A stretch of 64,000 bases of DNA from Adenanthera pavonina (taxonomy: Eukaryota; Streptophyta; Magnoliopsida; Fabales; Fabaceae). The position numbers and the translations under genes were made by a program. The notes beneath the pieces are model-generated. The model was not told the DNA's origin and did no database searches. It saw only the letters and a list, made by a program, of their open reading frames with translations. Where the stretch lies: positions 7,799,501 through 7,863,500 of the forward strand of contig JAIVEN010000024.1 of assembly GCA_026686845.1 (NCBI GenBank), given 5' to 3'. Below, in pieces: positions 23,201-35,157 of the stretch (its first letter is position 1; each line of letters begins with the position of its first letter).

Positions 23201-23853
23201 GGGCCAGGAGTCAAATCTTCTAGTTCGTATAGGAAAAGAGTACGATAACAGAAAAAAGTATATATCATTCTAATTTAATAGATCTCTGATGGGTAGGTAA
23301 TCAATTGCGCTGAGCAAGATACATATGGCCAACTGAATTGAAGCCGTCCTCATACTTGCTGAAGAACCAAGATGTCGGGCGATCAGCTTCAAAGCGAAAT
23401 GAAGATATCAGATTTATAATTAGCTTAGCAAAAAGGTCCTAGATCCAATAATTCGATTTCCTTTTTTACGCAACTTTTTGCCAGCCACAAGGAACAGTAT
23501 GAAAATGCTAAAAGAAGTCATCAAAATTTCAACGCCATCACTAGGTCAATTACGAGTAGATCTTTACCACTAAAGGGTACGAAAGGGGGGGCGCCCGCCG
23601 CCGGGGGGGGGGGGGCGGGGTGTGTTATACACGAAGCCCGAGATCCCATTTTCTCTCCCTCGAACGCTGTTTTCTCAGTTCCCAAGCAGAACACTAAAAG
23701 AGAGACACGTACCATAGAATTCGCATATGTACTAGTATCATACACGGTCGAGAGACGTACCGGAATGGTTTGGGGTTGCACTCTGGACTCGGCGGTGATG
23801 ATGGCGGTGGCTGCAGCATTTACAGTCTCGACGCTATTACTAACGCTTCCCAT
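20293..23853 (-). CDS. Plant 'hydroxyproline-rich glycoprotein family'-type protein (two exons)
   Basis: This is the one convincing host gene. Exon 1 is 23853-23761, encoding 31 residues that start MGSVSNSVETVNAAATAI. It ends at a donor reading CCG|GTACGT. Exon 2 is 21687-20293, with an acceptor reading TTGCAG|AAAAAACG, and it stays in phase 0. The protein is 495 residues. The conserved block KRWGSCWSLYWCFG ... KRIGHAVLVPEP ... PFIAPPSSPASFLQSDPPSA matches an Arabidopsis family annotated only as hydroxyproline-rich glycoprotein-like (At5g52430/At4g25620 type, from memory). Pro/Ser-rich segments follow. There are four imperfect copies of an SRLGSGSLTPDG repeat (about residues 265-330), then a Cys/His-containing tail ending NSWAFFPLLQ. 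No signal peptide is evident, so the cell-wall implication of the name is doubtful. The biochemical role is unknown. No frameshift or stop disrupts it. Confidence 0.9.
21688..23760 (-). other. Intron 1 of the host gene (2,073 bp)
   Basis: A canonical GT...AG intron, bounded by GTACGT just below 23761 and TTGCAG at 21688-21693. It is AT-rich and has no clear nested transposon. Near its 5' end it holds an extreme G/C run (23585-23620). Confidence 0.85.
23585..23620. repeat. G-rich run in intron 1
   Basis: 36 bases of almost pure G and C, including G6-7, a short GCC-rich insert and 13 consecutive G followed by CGGGG. The surroundings are ordinary. It is either a real G-quadruplex-capable tract on the plus strand (C-rich in the transcript) or a sequencing/assembly artefact. 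Confidence 0.75.
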
Positions 23854-24240
23854 CCTGGATTCAAGATGACGAAACAGGAGCTCTCTCCGGCGACGACGAG
23901 CGGAATTTCCGGTTACCGGAGATTGAGAATTGACGGAAAAGTACTGATTTTCCGGCCAGACTCAATCATGAGATAGAATTCGATCTTAGAAAAGAGAATC
24001 AGAAAGTGATAAATTATGGCTTATACTTGTCCATCTCTCTCCCTCCCCCCCCTTTCTATCAGTATCTATGTGTCCTGGTTCAGTTCCCCTCCAGTCTATA
24101 TCCTCCGGTTACCTCCATTTTTGCGCCAAACTATTGCCACGTCAGCTGAAAAGATAGTTGGGACCCATTTATTTTTCATTTTCATCGTCGTTTTATTCTT
24201 TTTCATATTGTTCATATTCTTACGCTAAATAAAAAACGAG
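23854..24240 (-). promoter_or_regulatory. Presumed 5' UTR and core promoter of the host gene
   Basis: This lies directly upstream of the ATG on the minus strand. It is GA-rich on the gene strand near 24028-24058, a common plant 5' leader/promoter feature, and relatively GC-rich down to about 24160 before AT-rich DNA begins. No unambiguous TATA box was fixed. Confidence 0.4.
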
Positions 24241-25281
24241 GGAGATATGCTATATAGAGATATTTTATTTAATTTTAAAATTATTAAATTTTAAAAAAAA
24301 TTTATCATTAAATTTTTCTATAAAAAAAATGACATAATATTAATTAAAATTAATATAAATTTTAGAATTAAAAATATTAAATTTAAAAAAAATGTAAGCC
24401 CACCTAAAAATGGAAAAAGAAAGAAAATGGATTACTTAAATAAAAAAATAAAAAAAGCACATACCCAAAGTAGAATAAAATCACGGCTCATGCATAGTTA
24501 CGGCTGTACCTATACTTTATGATATATTAATCCTAAACAAGAACGATTAATTATCATTCCTGTATATCTAAAACAAAATTCTCTTTTTTTTTACTTAACA
24601 AACCATTAAACCTACATACATCTTGAACAAGTTCAAGTACCAATACTTGCAACTAGGAACATAGGTCCCATTTATTGTAAAAAAAAATGAAATTTTGAGG
24701 ACTTATTTCATTGAATGATAACTTAAACTTGCGGAAGAAAATACATGCGACTTGGGGTGACTAACAATATCTTAATATAGTTAGTAAATAATTATATCTC
24801 TAAATTTCTTAAATATATTGTTTTAGACTCGAACTCTAACCGTGTATATGAAAAAAAATTTATTGGGAGACATACAACTCATTTCAGTAATTTCTACAAA
24901 AATTAATCTTCACTTTTTGTTTGAAAACCTTTGTATTAAAAAAAAAAAGTCTTGTGAGCTGGGCTTAAATATTGAAAAAGTATTACCAGAATAATGAAAA
25001 TATGAATTTTTATCATATAGGGAAAAAAAGAATTTTTATTAAAAAACAAACAGTTTCACTTACGTACATAAGTTATTTTAGTTTTAAAACAAAAATCATT
25101 TCACTTACTAAATATTTGTCAATAAAAAAATATTAATAAAATGTTTTCACTAGATTATATTGCATGAAAAAAAATTTATGGAACAAAAAAATTATATAAT
25201 GTCATTAAATCAATCTTTATTATAGGGCTGGAAATATGTTTGTAATTAAACATAATGTTCTTAAAATTTTTCGTTCCAACG

Positions 25282-25312
<31 letters not shown>

Positions 25313-25748
25313 TGAGATGAAAGAACACAAATTTTATTTGTAAATTGTTATAAATGTTTTTATTCATGCAAGTAGTTTAGTTTAATATTTACACTATAAT
25401 TTTTAGAATATTAAATATTTATTTTAATCTTTTAATGGGTTATTCTGTTGATTAATTATATGTACAAAAAAAAATTGTATAACTAATATCTATAGATCTA
25501 TACGTTATCCAAAATTAGTTGTAGCGTTCCTAACTTCTTAGTAATATGGCTTTCTACCCCTTTCCTTTATATATATATTAGCAATGTTTTCGTGCGATGG
25601 GTGCTCTAATAAATTAAACGGGTGCTCTAATAAATTAAACTTGTAAGATATATTTGATATAAAAAACATTTTAATTTAGTGATATTATTTATATATATAT
25701 ATAAAAGAATTAAATTACTCTATATTGTAATAAATGTGAAAATCTTAT
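24241..25748. other. AT-rich intergenic sequence
   Basis: No gene is visible. It has poly-A/T tracts, an (ATT)n microsatellite at about 25285-25313, a 21-bp unit (GGGTGCTCTAATAAATTAAAC) twice in tandem at about 25599-25640, and an (AT)n run near 25690. It ends with the left SINE TSD (25736-25748). Confidence 0.6.
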
Positions 25749-25831
25749 GCCCAGGACGTATGATGCAGTGGCAAAGGCTTTGTCCTTGTTGACAAAAGAT
25801 CCAAAGTTCAAACCTAGGCTGCTATATCGCA

Positions 25832-26362
25832 TGTACGGGCCGAAATGAGCGTGTCGAGATTACAAGTCCGAAGTGGATGAATGCCCCTTTGAAGCCCCAC
25901 TTTCCGGGCTCATATACACGGAGCTATGATTCAGAGGCCGAGCTTAATCGCGAATAGCCGAGTAATATATCGGTTATCGAACGGTAAGGCCGAGTAATCA
26001 TAAGACCAAATGACCGTCCGACTGAACAATATCTCGGCCATGTGGCCGACTACGGGTTTCTCCATAAAAACTGTATTGCCCCAAAAACACCCGGTTAGGA
26101 GTAACAGTTATGGGATCATGACAGTTATGAAATCATAACTATATGACGAAAAATCAGGGATCATGCAAAAAGAGCGCGATACTCCATAATAATCATTTAT
26201 GAAATGTCCCGATAAATTAGGGATTACAGGGAGAAGATGGAAAAATCTTAACGGTCAGGAGAGGGTCAATAAAAGAAAAAAAAGATAAGTGTAGAGGAGG
26301 ACATTTTTTTTTTGCACTGCACACAGGAAGAAGGGAATAGTTCTCGGTTTTCTGACGGAACA
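25832..26362 (+). repeat. 5' LTR of the short gypsy-type element
   Basis: 531 bp from TGTACGGGCC to ACGGAACA, colinear with 27352-27882 and with TG...CA ends. It contains repeated CCGAGTAAT and CGGTTATCG-type motifs. Confidence 0.9.
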
Positions 26363-26415
26363 TTTTGGCGCCCACCATGGGGTCGAGAAAAACTATCCCA
26401 CCACCACCAATAATC

Positions 26416-27168
26416 ATGGTGCGAACTAGGAGCAGTGCGGGTGTAGGAGAACGACGCTTCGAAGACAGGACTTCTTTGGAGGACCACCCTGTCATTCGAG
26501 CAATGCGTGAGGAGATGGAGGTATTAAGAAAGGAGAACGAGGAGATGCGCGAGAGGAATAGGCAGTTGGAGCAGGAACGCTATCATGAAGGTATTTCTCC
26601 TCCTCGAGGAGGGGAACGGGGGAATACCAACAGGGATACTCAGCTGTCACATCAGAAGGAAAGTTGACGGGAGGAAACCCACCATTCAGAGACAAATATT
26701 GATAATCTGTGAGGGGATAAGCAGGCCGTCAGGAGACATCCGTTCGTTGATGGCATCATGGAGACGCCACTGCCAAAAGGGTGGAAGGGCTTAAACCTAG
26801 AAAGATATGACGGTACTACCGATCCTGATGAGCATGTGGATACGTATGTTACGCAGGTGAATCTGTTCACAAACGAGGATGCAGTTTTGTGTAGGGTCTT
26901 CTCTACGTCCTTGAAAGGAGCAGCTCTGAGTTGGTATACCCGGCTCCCATCGCGATCTATCGATAGCTTTGAAACCTTAGTCAATAAATTCAAAGCGCAG
27001 TATGCTACAAGCCGACCTTTAGGGAGCAAAAGGATGAGCACCCAAGTCCTACACGTATATAGTGAAAACTCCTCCTCGAAAACGAGCAACTTAATCATGA
27101 CTTTAGGGAGCACATCGTCACTATTGGGGAACGTGCTTCGGCTGATGAAAAGACGCAGCATTAAATAA
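26416..27168 (+). pseudogene. Gypsy (Tat-like) gag remnant
   Basis: The ATG at 26416 starts MVRTRSSAG. A charged coiled-coil segment follows (REEMEVLRKENEEMRERN). From 26758 there is the retrotransposon gag domain: LPKGWKGLNLERYDGTTDPDEHVDTYVTQV, then LKGAALSWYTRLPSRSIDSFETLVNKFKAQYATSRP. The whole stretch is in one frame, broken only by two TGA codons (26665 and 26710). After about 27020 the sequence no longer resembles gag, which suggests a deletion junction to the 3' region. No zinc knuckle and no pol are present. Confidence 0.8.
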
Positions 27169-27351
27169 CGTCGCGTGCAGCCGTACGTGTAAGTGCATTA
27201 CTGGTTCAGAAACTGAAACGTCAAAGAGCCTCTGGGAAGTTTCTAGAATCCCTAGGGGACTAGAATGATTCAAATTCAAAAACCAGTCTTTAGTCGGTCA
27301 TGTGATTCAGAGCCCTTTCGTCCAAATTTGACTCGAGGCTCGGGGGGCTAG

Positions 27352-27882
27352 TGTACGGGCCGAAATGAGCATGCCGAGATTACAAGTCCGAGGTGGATGG
27401 ATGCCCCTTTGAAGCCCCACTTTCCGGGCTCATATACACCGAGCTATGATTCGGAGGCCGAGCTTAATCGCGAATAGCCGAGTAATATATCGGTTATCGA
27501 ACGGTAAGGCCGAGTAATTATAAGACCAAATGACCGTCCGACTGAATAATATCTCGGCCATGTGGCCGACTACGGGTTTCTCCATAAAAACTGTATTGCC
27601 CCAAAAACACCCGGTTAGGAGTAACAGTTATGGGATCATGACAGTTATGAAATCATAACTGTATGACAAAAAATCAGGGATCATGCAAAAAGAGCGCGAT
27701 ACTCCATAATAATCATTTATGAAATGTCCCGATAAATTAGGGATTACAGGGAGAAGATGGAAAAATCTTAATGGTCAGGAGAGGGTCAATAAAAGAACAA
27801 AAAGATAAGTGTAGAGGAGGACATTTTTTTTTTGCACTGCACACAGGAAGAAGGGAATAGTTCTCGGTTTTCTGACGGAACA
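27352..27882 (+). repeat. 3' LTR of the short gypsy-type element
   Basis: 531 bp, preceded by a G-rich polypurine tract and followed by TTGCA. It matches the 5' LTR except for about 12 substitutions, mostly transitions. Confidence 0.9.
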
Positions 27883-27985
27883 TTGCACATCCCACGATTC
27901 ACCTTCCTCCATGAGATCTCAAGATAGGGATGGTGGGGGTGCCCATGATGGAACATTATCCAAAAAAATAAAGTAAAAATCTTAT

Positions 27986-28154
27986 ATATAAGAATTATAT
28001 ATATAATTTTGATTAATTTTGAATTAATATAATGGGAATTATTTTTAAAATGTATAGATATTATATTTTATTCCCAAAACACTTTTATGAACTTTTGAAT
28101 ATATAATAAATTTTTTTATTTCCTCAAATCTAGAAAGTTTAACAATAAGGTCTA
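27986..28154. other. AT-rich spacer
   Basis: Short AT-rich stretch between the SINE TSD and the duplicated block. Nothing recognisable. Confidence 0.5.
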
Positions 28155-29040
28155 AATGAAACATAGAATATATTTGATATATAATCCAAAACCAAGATCT
28201 AGAAATGTCATGTTTATCAAAAAAAAAAAAAATTAGTTGGATTGATAAATTATGTGAGAAGATGTATTACATGGAAAACTATATAGAAGTTTTTATTTAT
28301 TTAATATTAACCTTTTCATCATATACATAGTCATCTTTGTAAAAAAAAATAGAACAACAAAATTAACACAATTTATATATTAAATACTTGTTATCTATCT
28401 TCTCATCTAGAATATCAGTTAATAGTGAGAAATTAATCAAATATCAATGAATCTAAAATAGTAATTATAGATTGAAGGAAGATAAATATTTACATATTTA
28501 TCCTACAGTTACAAATCTATAGACTGAAAACCATTAACAGAATATACAGAGAATTGATTGATAGAACTACAGCATCAAAGCTTTTCATCATGATAAGCTG
28601 CAAACTTCAAGGCAACTAAAGAAAGAATGAATTACTCAGTCATAGAATATATAATCCAAAGTTAAGACCTAGAAATGCCATGTTTATTTTAAAAAAATAG
28701 AATTAGTTGGATTGATAAATTACGTGGGAAGATGCATTACATGGAAAACTATATAGAAGTTTTTACTTATTTAATATTAATATTTTCATCATATATATAG
28801 TCATGTTTGTAAAAAAAAAGGTGGAACAACAAAATTAACACAATTTACATATTAAATCCTTGACATCTACCTTCTCATCTAGAATATTAATGAATGGTGA
28901 GAAATTAATCTAATATTGATAAATCTAAAATACTAATTATAGATTGAAAGAACATAAATATTTATAAATTTGTCCTACATAGTGTACAAATAATTGATTG
29001 ATAGAGCATACAATGTCAAACTTTGGGGCAACTGAAGAAA
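28155..29040. repeat. Local direct duplication, unit about 400-490 bp
   Basis: 28155-28640 and 28641-29040 are colinear. Both carry ATATAATCCAAA, TTAGTTGGATTGATAAATTA, ATGGAAAACTATATAGAAG and, towards the end, TAATTATAGATTGAA and TTGATTGATAGA in the same order, with moderate divergence. No coding capacity is visible. Confidence 0.8.
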
Positions 29041-31488
29041 TGATGGATTATAAGTAAATACGAATGCATGGTATGAGTTGAACTAAGAATGCATGGTATG
29101 AGTTGAATTACATGTGCTATTTATAGAGGGTATAATGAGTGGAAAAATTTCAAAGTTAAATTTAAAAAATTATCAATAATTAATTTAAGTACCCATAAAA
29201 ATATGGGAGATATTGTTATTATACTTACCTTAATTAATGATGGTGTAAATCTTGCCAGATTTGATTCAAATGAATATCGGTAATTATATAATATAATATA
29301 TATATATATATATATTGTATATACTTATCTGAATTGATGATGGCATAAATCTTGCCAGATTTAATTCAAGTGAATTATATAATATAATATTATATATATA
29401 ATTGCAACGGATTGTAATTGTAGGGTGATTAATTATATGAGATAATATTTATATAATATAATATATAGATATATGCAACAGATTTTTGGGGAGTATAAGT
29501 AGTTATATAATATATTTTAAAATTATTAAAAGGATTTCAGGGAGAGGATAAGTAACTATAAACATATAATATGTAAAAAATGGAGTATATTGAGATAAAT
29601 ATATAGTGTGAATTATTGATTATTTTTTAAAATTTAAAAAGTACATTAGCATTTTTTTTAGATTGAGTCAAGAAAAATATTTAAATATGGGATTCTATAT
29701 TTTAGTTACAGCTAAAATTAATTATGAATTAGAATTGTAGCTAACATTTCGCAATTTTAAATTGATAAGATAGAAATTATTAGTAATATTCATTGATGGT
29801 TGAGCTTTGATTGCTTTTTTTCGTTACTTATATATATATAAATAATAGATTGGTGGTCAAAGTACATGTTTGCCTCACGTAAAACACACACATACACATA
29901 CATATATGTTTTGGTGAATCAAGATTATCCTAATCATTTTTATCAACTTATCCTAAACATTTTCATTAAAAATTATAAATAATATACAAATATTTTTTAT
30001 AAAATTGTTAGAATGTAACCAACGTGCTTCTATCACACAGTTAGCAGATAGTTGGGTTTTTTAAATATATTATTCTGGGTTTAATTTAACCATGTTTATA
30101 GAAAAAGTCTTAATAGAAAATAAAACCTACATCAATAATTTTTATATTTAAAAAAGATTAATCTTCGACTGTTAGTTATAAAATAGCATTGATGCTCAGT
30201 AAAAACTTGTTAGAATGCAAGAAACAAAATGGCACAATTTATTAACTTATTTATTTCTAATTTAAAATCAAGTAGACATTATATAAACAAAATATTATAT
30301 ATTTATGCATTTATATATTTAGAGAAAAAGTTAAAAAATATCACCCGGTTTCTTCTCTAATTTTAATGTCAAATGTTTCTTTTCTCTCTGTTTTAAAATG
30401 TATTATATACATTTAGTTTTATAAATATAAAATTCGTTATCAAAATGTATAGAAAAAATTATTTTATGAGAACTATCTTATATTAAATTAAATTAATTAG
30501 ATCTTATTTGCAAGTTGAGGATGAGATTCAATCCATTCAACGGAGGCGTAGCTGGTGTGTCGCACCACTTCTCCCTCAACCTTCTAAATGTAATTAAATA
30601 GCTATTTATATGCCTTTCATGCAACAAAGATTTCTTAATAATTAAGATAAAGATCTAGCAACTTCAAAGATTTAAATAATGATGACAGCGTGCTCGTAAC
30701 TGTCATTGTCAATTGATATTTTTGCCCTTTCCTTTAACTCGAAATAACTTCTTCTGCCACGCAGTTAAAAAGGTGTGAAATGATGACGCAGGGCTTTTAT
30801 TTTGTAGCAGATGCAGCTTTCTAACACAGGAAGCGGTGGGGACTTGAGATCCTCGTGATTGGGTGATGGCGTTATTAAGTTGTTTTTCTCAGCCTTCACG
30901 TGGCTCTTGTGACCGTTATTGTGTGGTCATCCCAAGCTCCTTATAGTGCACATTCATAATCCAGCAATCCTGACCCTCCAATGGAATAAATTGACCATAA
31001 CTGCGTCGTTGATCTGCTCATGTCTAATCAAAGTTTCAGTTTAGATTGAGTGCCCAATTAGCTTTCGGTAAGAAGGGCTTTTAGAATAATCACAGATTAT
31101 AAAAATGAAATTTGGATAAAAATAGAAAAGTTTACTATAAATCTATTTGGATTAAAAAAAAATAATTATTAGAAACTATGATTTAATTTGTAAAAATATA
31201 AATTAAACAGACATTGAATGTTTATTATAGACAACACAAATTAAATTTATTCAAGTTAACCTAAATCTCAAACCATACAATATTCAGTATCATGATTAGG
31301 ATTCAAATTAAATGTTTATTATCAAGAAATCATGATCAAGATTCAAGTTAGGTTGATGGATTCTAATTAGAAAAGATATTTTAACATGGTTTTTTATCCA
31401 CGTAACTTAAGTCAAATTCCCCATCTTACCTAAAAATGTTAACTCTCCACCATTCACCCTAATCAGACAACCACCATTAGTTAAATAA
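29041..31488. other. Intergenic, AT-rich with a less AT-rich island
   Basis: It contains two copies of GAATGCATGGTATGAGTTGAA (near 29060 and 29087), two copies of an AAATCTTGCCAGATTT-containing segment (near 29248 and 29350) separated by (AT)n, then AT-rich DNA. 30525-31060 is more GC-balanced and could be an old promoter or exon relic, but has no sizeable ORF. No gene can be supported. Confidence 0.5.
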
Positions 31489-31576
31489 TACTTTCTTGGA
31501 TCATAAATATAAGATATTTTTCTCTAATTCTAAATATAGAATCATTTACAATATATGAGATAGTATTTATTATATA

Positions 31577-32152
31577 CTTCCTCCATTCCTTAATATGAGG
31601 GACAAGAGACAAAATCACACAGACAAAAAAAATTAATAAATTTGTCTGAAATATAAAGTAGTTTCCAAAAATGCCCTCATTTAATGTTAATAACTCTTCC
31701 ATCAAACAATTAATACTCCCTTTGTTCCTTAATATAAGGGACAAGAGACAAAATCACACAGACCAAGAAAAGTAATAAATTTGTCAGGAATATAAAGTAA
31801 TTTCCAAAAATACCCTCATTTAATGTTAATAACTCTTCTATCATGCAATTAATACAAATGAATTATATTGAAAACATACTATCTTAATTAGGGGTATTTT
31901 GGGAAAAAGTCATTAAATACATCAGACAAACTCCATGTGTCCCTTATATTTTGAAACACGGAAACTTTCCTAATTGTCCCTTATATTAAGGAACGGAGGG
32001 AGTACAAATGAATTATATTGAAAATATACCATCTTAATTAGGGGTATTTTTGGAAAAAGTCATTAAATACACCAGACAAACACCATATGTCCCTTATATT
32101 TTGAAACACGGAAACTACCCTAATTGTCCCTTATATTAAGGAACGGAGGGAG
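31577..32152. mobile_element. Stowaway-type MITE 2, nested in MITE 1
   Basis: Ends CTTCCTCCATTCCTTAA and inverted TTAAGGAACGGAGGGAG, flanked by TA (31575-31576, 32153-32154). Its two halves (31577-31715 and 32003-32152) total about 287 bp and equal the inner copy in content. The CTCCCTCCGT-type end with a TA target is the Stowaway (Tc1/mariner) signature. Confidence 0.9.
31716..32002. mobile_element. Stowaway-type MITE 3, nested in MITE 2 (same family)
   Basis: 287 bp from CTCCCTTTGTTCCTTAATATAAG to its inverted partner ending GGAACGGAGGGAG. TA duplication at 31714-31715 and 32003-32004. It inserted at a TA near the middle of a sister copy, so the host reads CAATTAATA | insert | CAAATGAATTATATT, and the same junction-free sequence occurs inside the insert. 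Confidence 0.9.
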
Positions 32153-32328
32153 TATTTATAAAAAATATTCATATTTAATGTATCCCAAAAAGAGAGAGAA
32201 AGAGATTAAATAATAGTAGTCTTAAAAAAATGTAATTTTTAAAGAAATCTAGTTAACTAATTTTAACTTTCATTCTTAATCCACGTAATTTGGTTACATG
32301 GATCTTATATCAAGGATTAAAGGAAGTA

Positions 32329-35029
32329 TTTTTTTAATAACATTAATATTTCTAATTTTCCTTTTTATTGAATAAGAAAAGTTTATATGAGTTAAATCCT
32401 ATAATCTAATTATGACAAAAACAAGCATCATGATTGAAAAAGCGATTCAAATATACTTCCCAATTACTTATTAACGAAATCCTCAAATTAACAACAAAAT
32501 TTAAAAATATACACTTGTAGGGTATAAATTGTACTGTCACTAATTAGATCAATCTTTGTTGGAATTTTTTGGATAATTTCTAACGAAATATCCCCCAAAT
32601 AACTTTGTCTAAATACTAGAAGCAATTTATTTTGATCTAATGGTGAGCTTTCATTTTTATTTTGGTAATTTTCTTCATATGAAGATGATCAAATTTTGTC
32701 ATCCTTTGTTTATTTATTTATTTACTTTATCAACGTTGTCATCCTTTATTTGACTTGCCTTATGTATAATAGCTTGAGCTAAATTAAAGTGGGCAATGCA
32801 AAACCGCATACATTTGATAATCAATTATTAATATTCAACTTAATATCACATTATAATTTCATTTTTGTATTAACATATATAAGCATGCCATAAAGTAATA
32901 AAGTTTAAGAATAAATTGAATATATGATTTTCCTCACAAAATATAGAAAGTAAGAAATATTTTTACCTAGTGTTTTTTTAGAAAAAAATAATTTTACAAT
33001 ATGATCATTAATTTTATTTTATTAAATGTGTACATCTTTACAATAGATTAATAAGAGTAAAATTATTTTAACTTCTTTGTATTTTGTCCCATCAGAACTT
33101 CTTTGTATTTTGTCTTAATTATAAAAACCTCCCTTATATTTTAGAAATACACATATTCCTCCCCTAAAATGAAAATTTATATTATATTAATCTCCCCTCT
33201 ATTTTTAAAATTATATTTTCATCCACCAAACTGTTAAATAAATCATTAAATTATCAAATTTATCTTTTTTTTTGGGACCAAAATATCTCTCTTTAACATA
33301 AATATTTATTTAGTAATATTTTATTTTATTAAAATATGAAGAAATATCTTAAGATAATTAGGATTTAAAATAAAATATTTTATTAAAATATTTAGAATAT
33401 TTTTTAAATTTAATTAGGTTTTATCATATCTTTTAAGAATTATTAAGATTTATATTATCTTTTATTTATTTCATATTTTATGATTTCTTTTTTTTTTTGA
33501 AGTTTAGGTTAAATAATTCTGAATTTTCTTTTTGCTTTAAGTTTAAATTGCTTCTATTTTAGTGAGGGTCCTATGATTTATATATAATTTTAAAATTATT
33601 ATCTTTAAATGTATTAATTATTAATAGAATATTGAGTATTTTTAATGATATTTCTCATTTGACTTCTCCATTTTCTCCCTCCTTTTTGTCTACACTCTCT
33701 CCCCCTTTTCCTCTTATATAATTTTTTTTAACTTTTAACTATAATAAATTATGTACATTTACACGAAAACTAAGATAAATCACACAATTTGTGATTTTTG
33801 AACAATACGGCTTCTTACATTTTTATGTGTAATATTGATTGATTTGACATATTTTTATGTTATCATAAGTTATACTAATTTTTAATTTAATACTTTCAAA
33901 TGCATTTATTTAAATATTAATATCTTTAATTATTTAAAATTGTTGGATAGATATGCTATATTTTTAATGTCAAATAAATATAAAATATTATCATGAATTT
34001 TTATATAAATATTCTAATTTTATTTAGATTTGATTGGGATAGATATTAGAGATTTTTTTTATTGTAAGAGTAAACTAATAATTTTAAGTTTTTTAATTAA
34101 TGAAAAATGTATTTTAGAATGTTTAATGAAATATTCTTAATAGGGTTAAAAAATAGACTAAAATGTATGTTTTGAAAATATATGGAATATCTTTGTAATT
34201 TTAATCAATAGCAGAGTCAAGACCCAAAGTTAGGGGTTCAAATCAATTTTAAAAACTAATTTAAAAAATAATATTTTATTAATTTAAAAAATAATTAAAT
34301 ACCTTACAAATATTCTTTGTGTGATTTCATGTGTTGAAATTGTTGAATAATCAACTTATTATCGATGTTATTAAAAAATATCTTTCAAATAATCATTTAT
34401 CGATACATCTACCATTGGATTGTGTAGCCAAGTTTTTATAACTTCTTCACTTTCATGTCACTGTTTTATGTTAGTTTTTATCAGAAAAATTTGTTTAAAC
34501 TGGGTTTGTTAAAAGAAGTTAGAAAAATAAATTTCAACTTAGTGAGTTTATGATTTAAGTTTGATGGGCTTGTTTAAGTGAAAAAATGAATAATGATATA
34601 TTATTTTTTTATTAAAGAAATATTAGTATTTAGGTCTATTGGATTTAAAATTGAGTTAAATTTATTAGGTTAGAGATAAGTTTTTATGCATCTAAAATAT
34701 TATTAAATTCAAATATATGTGGATATGGATCAAAAGTCGAATGGAATGAATATATGAGAGGCATGATATGCAAAATATGAAGGGCAGGAGTGTGAAATAT
34801 CAAAACTTGTGGGTATCACTTGTAATTTTCTCCATGCCCACCCTCATTCATCCCTCGCTCACTGATTTCAATAATATTGAAGTGAGGTTAATGTACTGTA
34901 TCAGATTAATAAATTATATAAATATGGGATTGTATAAAGAGTAATCTATTTTTTTTTGGTAATTACTCCATTCTATTAATTACACACACCGTCACACTAC
35001 TAATTAGTCAGATCACATCCGTGTAATTA
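32329..35029. other. AT-rich intergenic sequence
   Basis: No gene is visible. Around 33050-33180 and 34775-34835 there are loosely inverted stretches rich in AAAATTAC and CCTCCC that might be the ends of a very old long-TIR element. The match is too weak to call. Confidence 0.5.
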
Positions 35030-35157
35030 TTTTTTTTTTAAAGAAGAGGCAAGACAGAGCTTGAAAAGGAGTCTAAAAAAGACAAGCTAAGCCAAGGAAG
35101 AAAGGCTCAAGGTTGTAGATCATCCAAAAGATAGTTTCTGTAGAAGCTCAGCGCTTC

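Larger units (their letters stand above)
25832..27882 (+). mobile_element. Short non-autonomous gypsy-type LTR element (TR-GAG-like)
   Basis: A complete 2,051-bp element with two 531-bp LTRs (TGTACGGG...GGAACA), about 12 differences between them by eye (roughly 2 percent). A primer-binding-like TTTGGCGCCCACC directly follows the 5' LTR. A purine-rich tract (GGCTCGGGGGGCTAG) directly precedes the 3' LTR. The flanks TCGCA (25827-25831) and TTGCA (27883-27887) form a 5-bp TSD with one mismatch. The roughly 1-kb interior encodes only a gypsy gag remnant, as in terminal-repeat-with-gag elements. Confidence 0.9.
25749..27972 (+). mobile_element. tRNA-derived SINE, split by an LTR element
   Basis: 25749-25831 has RNA polymerase III internal promoter boxes: an A-box-like GATGCAGTGGCAAAGG (25764-25779) and a B-box-like AGTTCAAACC (25805-25814). 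The body continues at 27888 (CATCCCACG...) and ends in an A-rich tail (CCAAAAAAATAAA) near 27972. A 13-bp TSD with one mismatch flanks it: GTGAAAATCTTAT at 25736-25748 and GTAAAAATCTTAT at 27973-27985. Without the insert the SINE is about 168 bp. Confidence 0.75.
31491..32326. mobile_element. Stowaway-type MITE 1, host of two nested MITEs
   Basis: Ends CTTTCTTGGATCATAAATATAAG and the inverted CTTATATCAAGGATTAAAGGAAG, flanked by TA (31489-31490, 32327-32328). Its two pieces (31491-31576 and 32153-32326, about 260 bp together) match, in reverse orientation, the MITE at 41577-41835. It is interrupted by MITE 2. Confidence 0.85.

Noticed and set aside
34230..34250. GGGGTTCAAATC resembles a pol III B box
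   Set aside because: There is no A box at the right distance, no A-rich tail and no TSD, so a SINE or tRNA call is not supported.
33050..34835. Possible old long-TIR element
   Set aside because: The inverted similarity between the two ends is loose and AT-rich. No TSD could be read.
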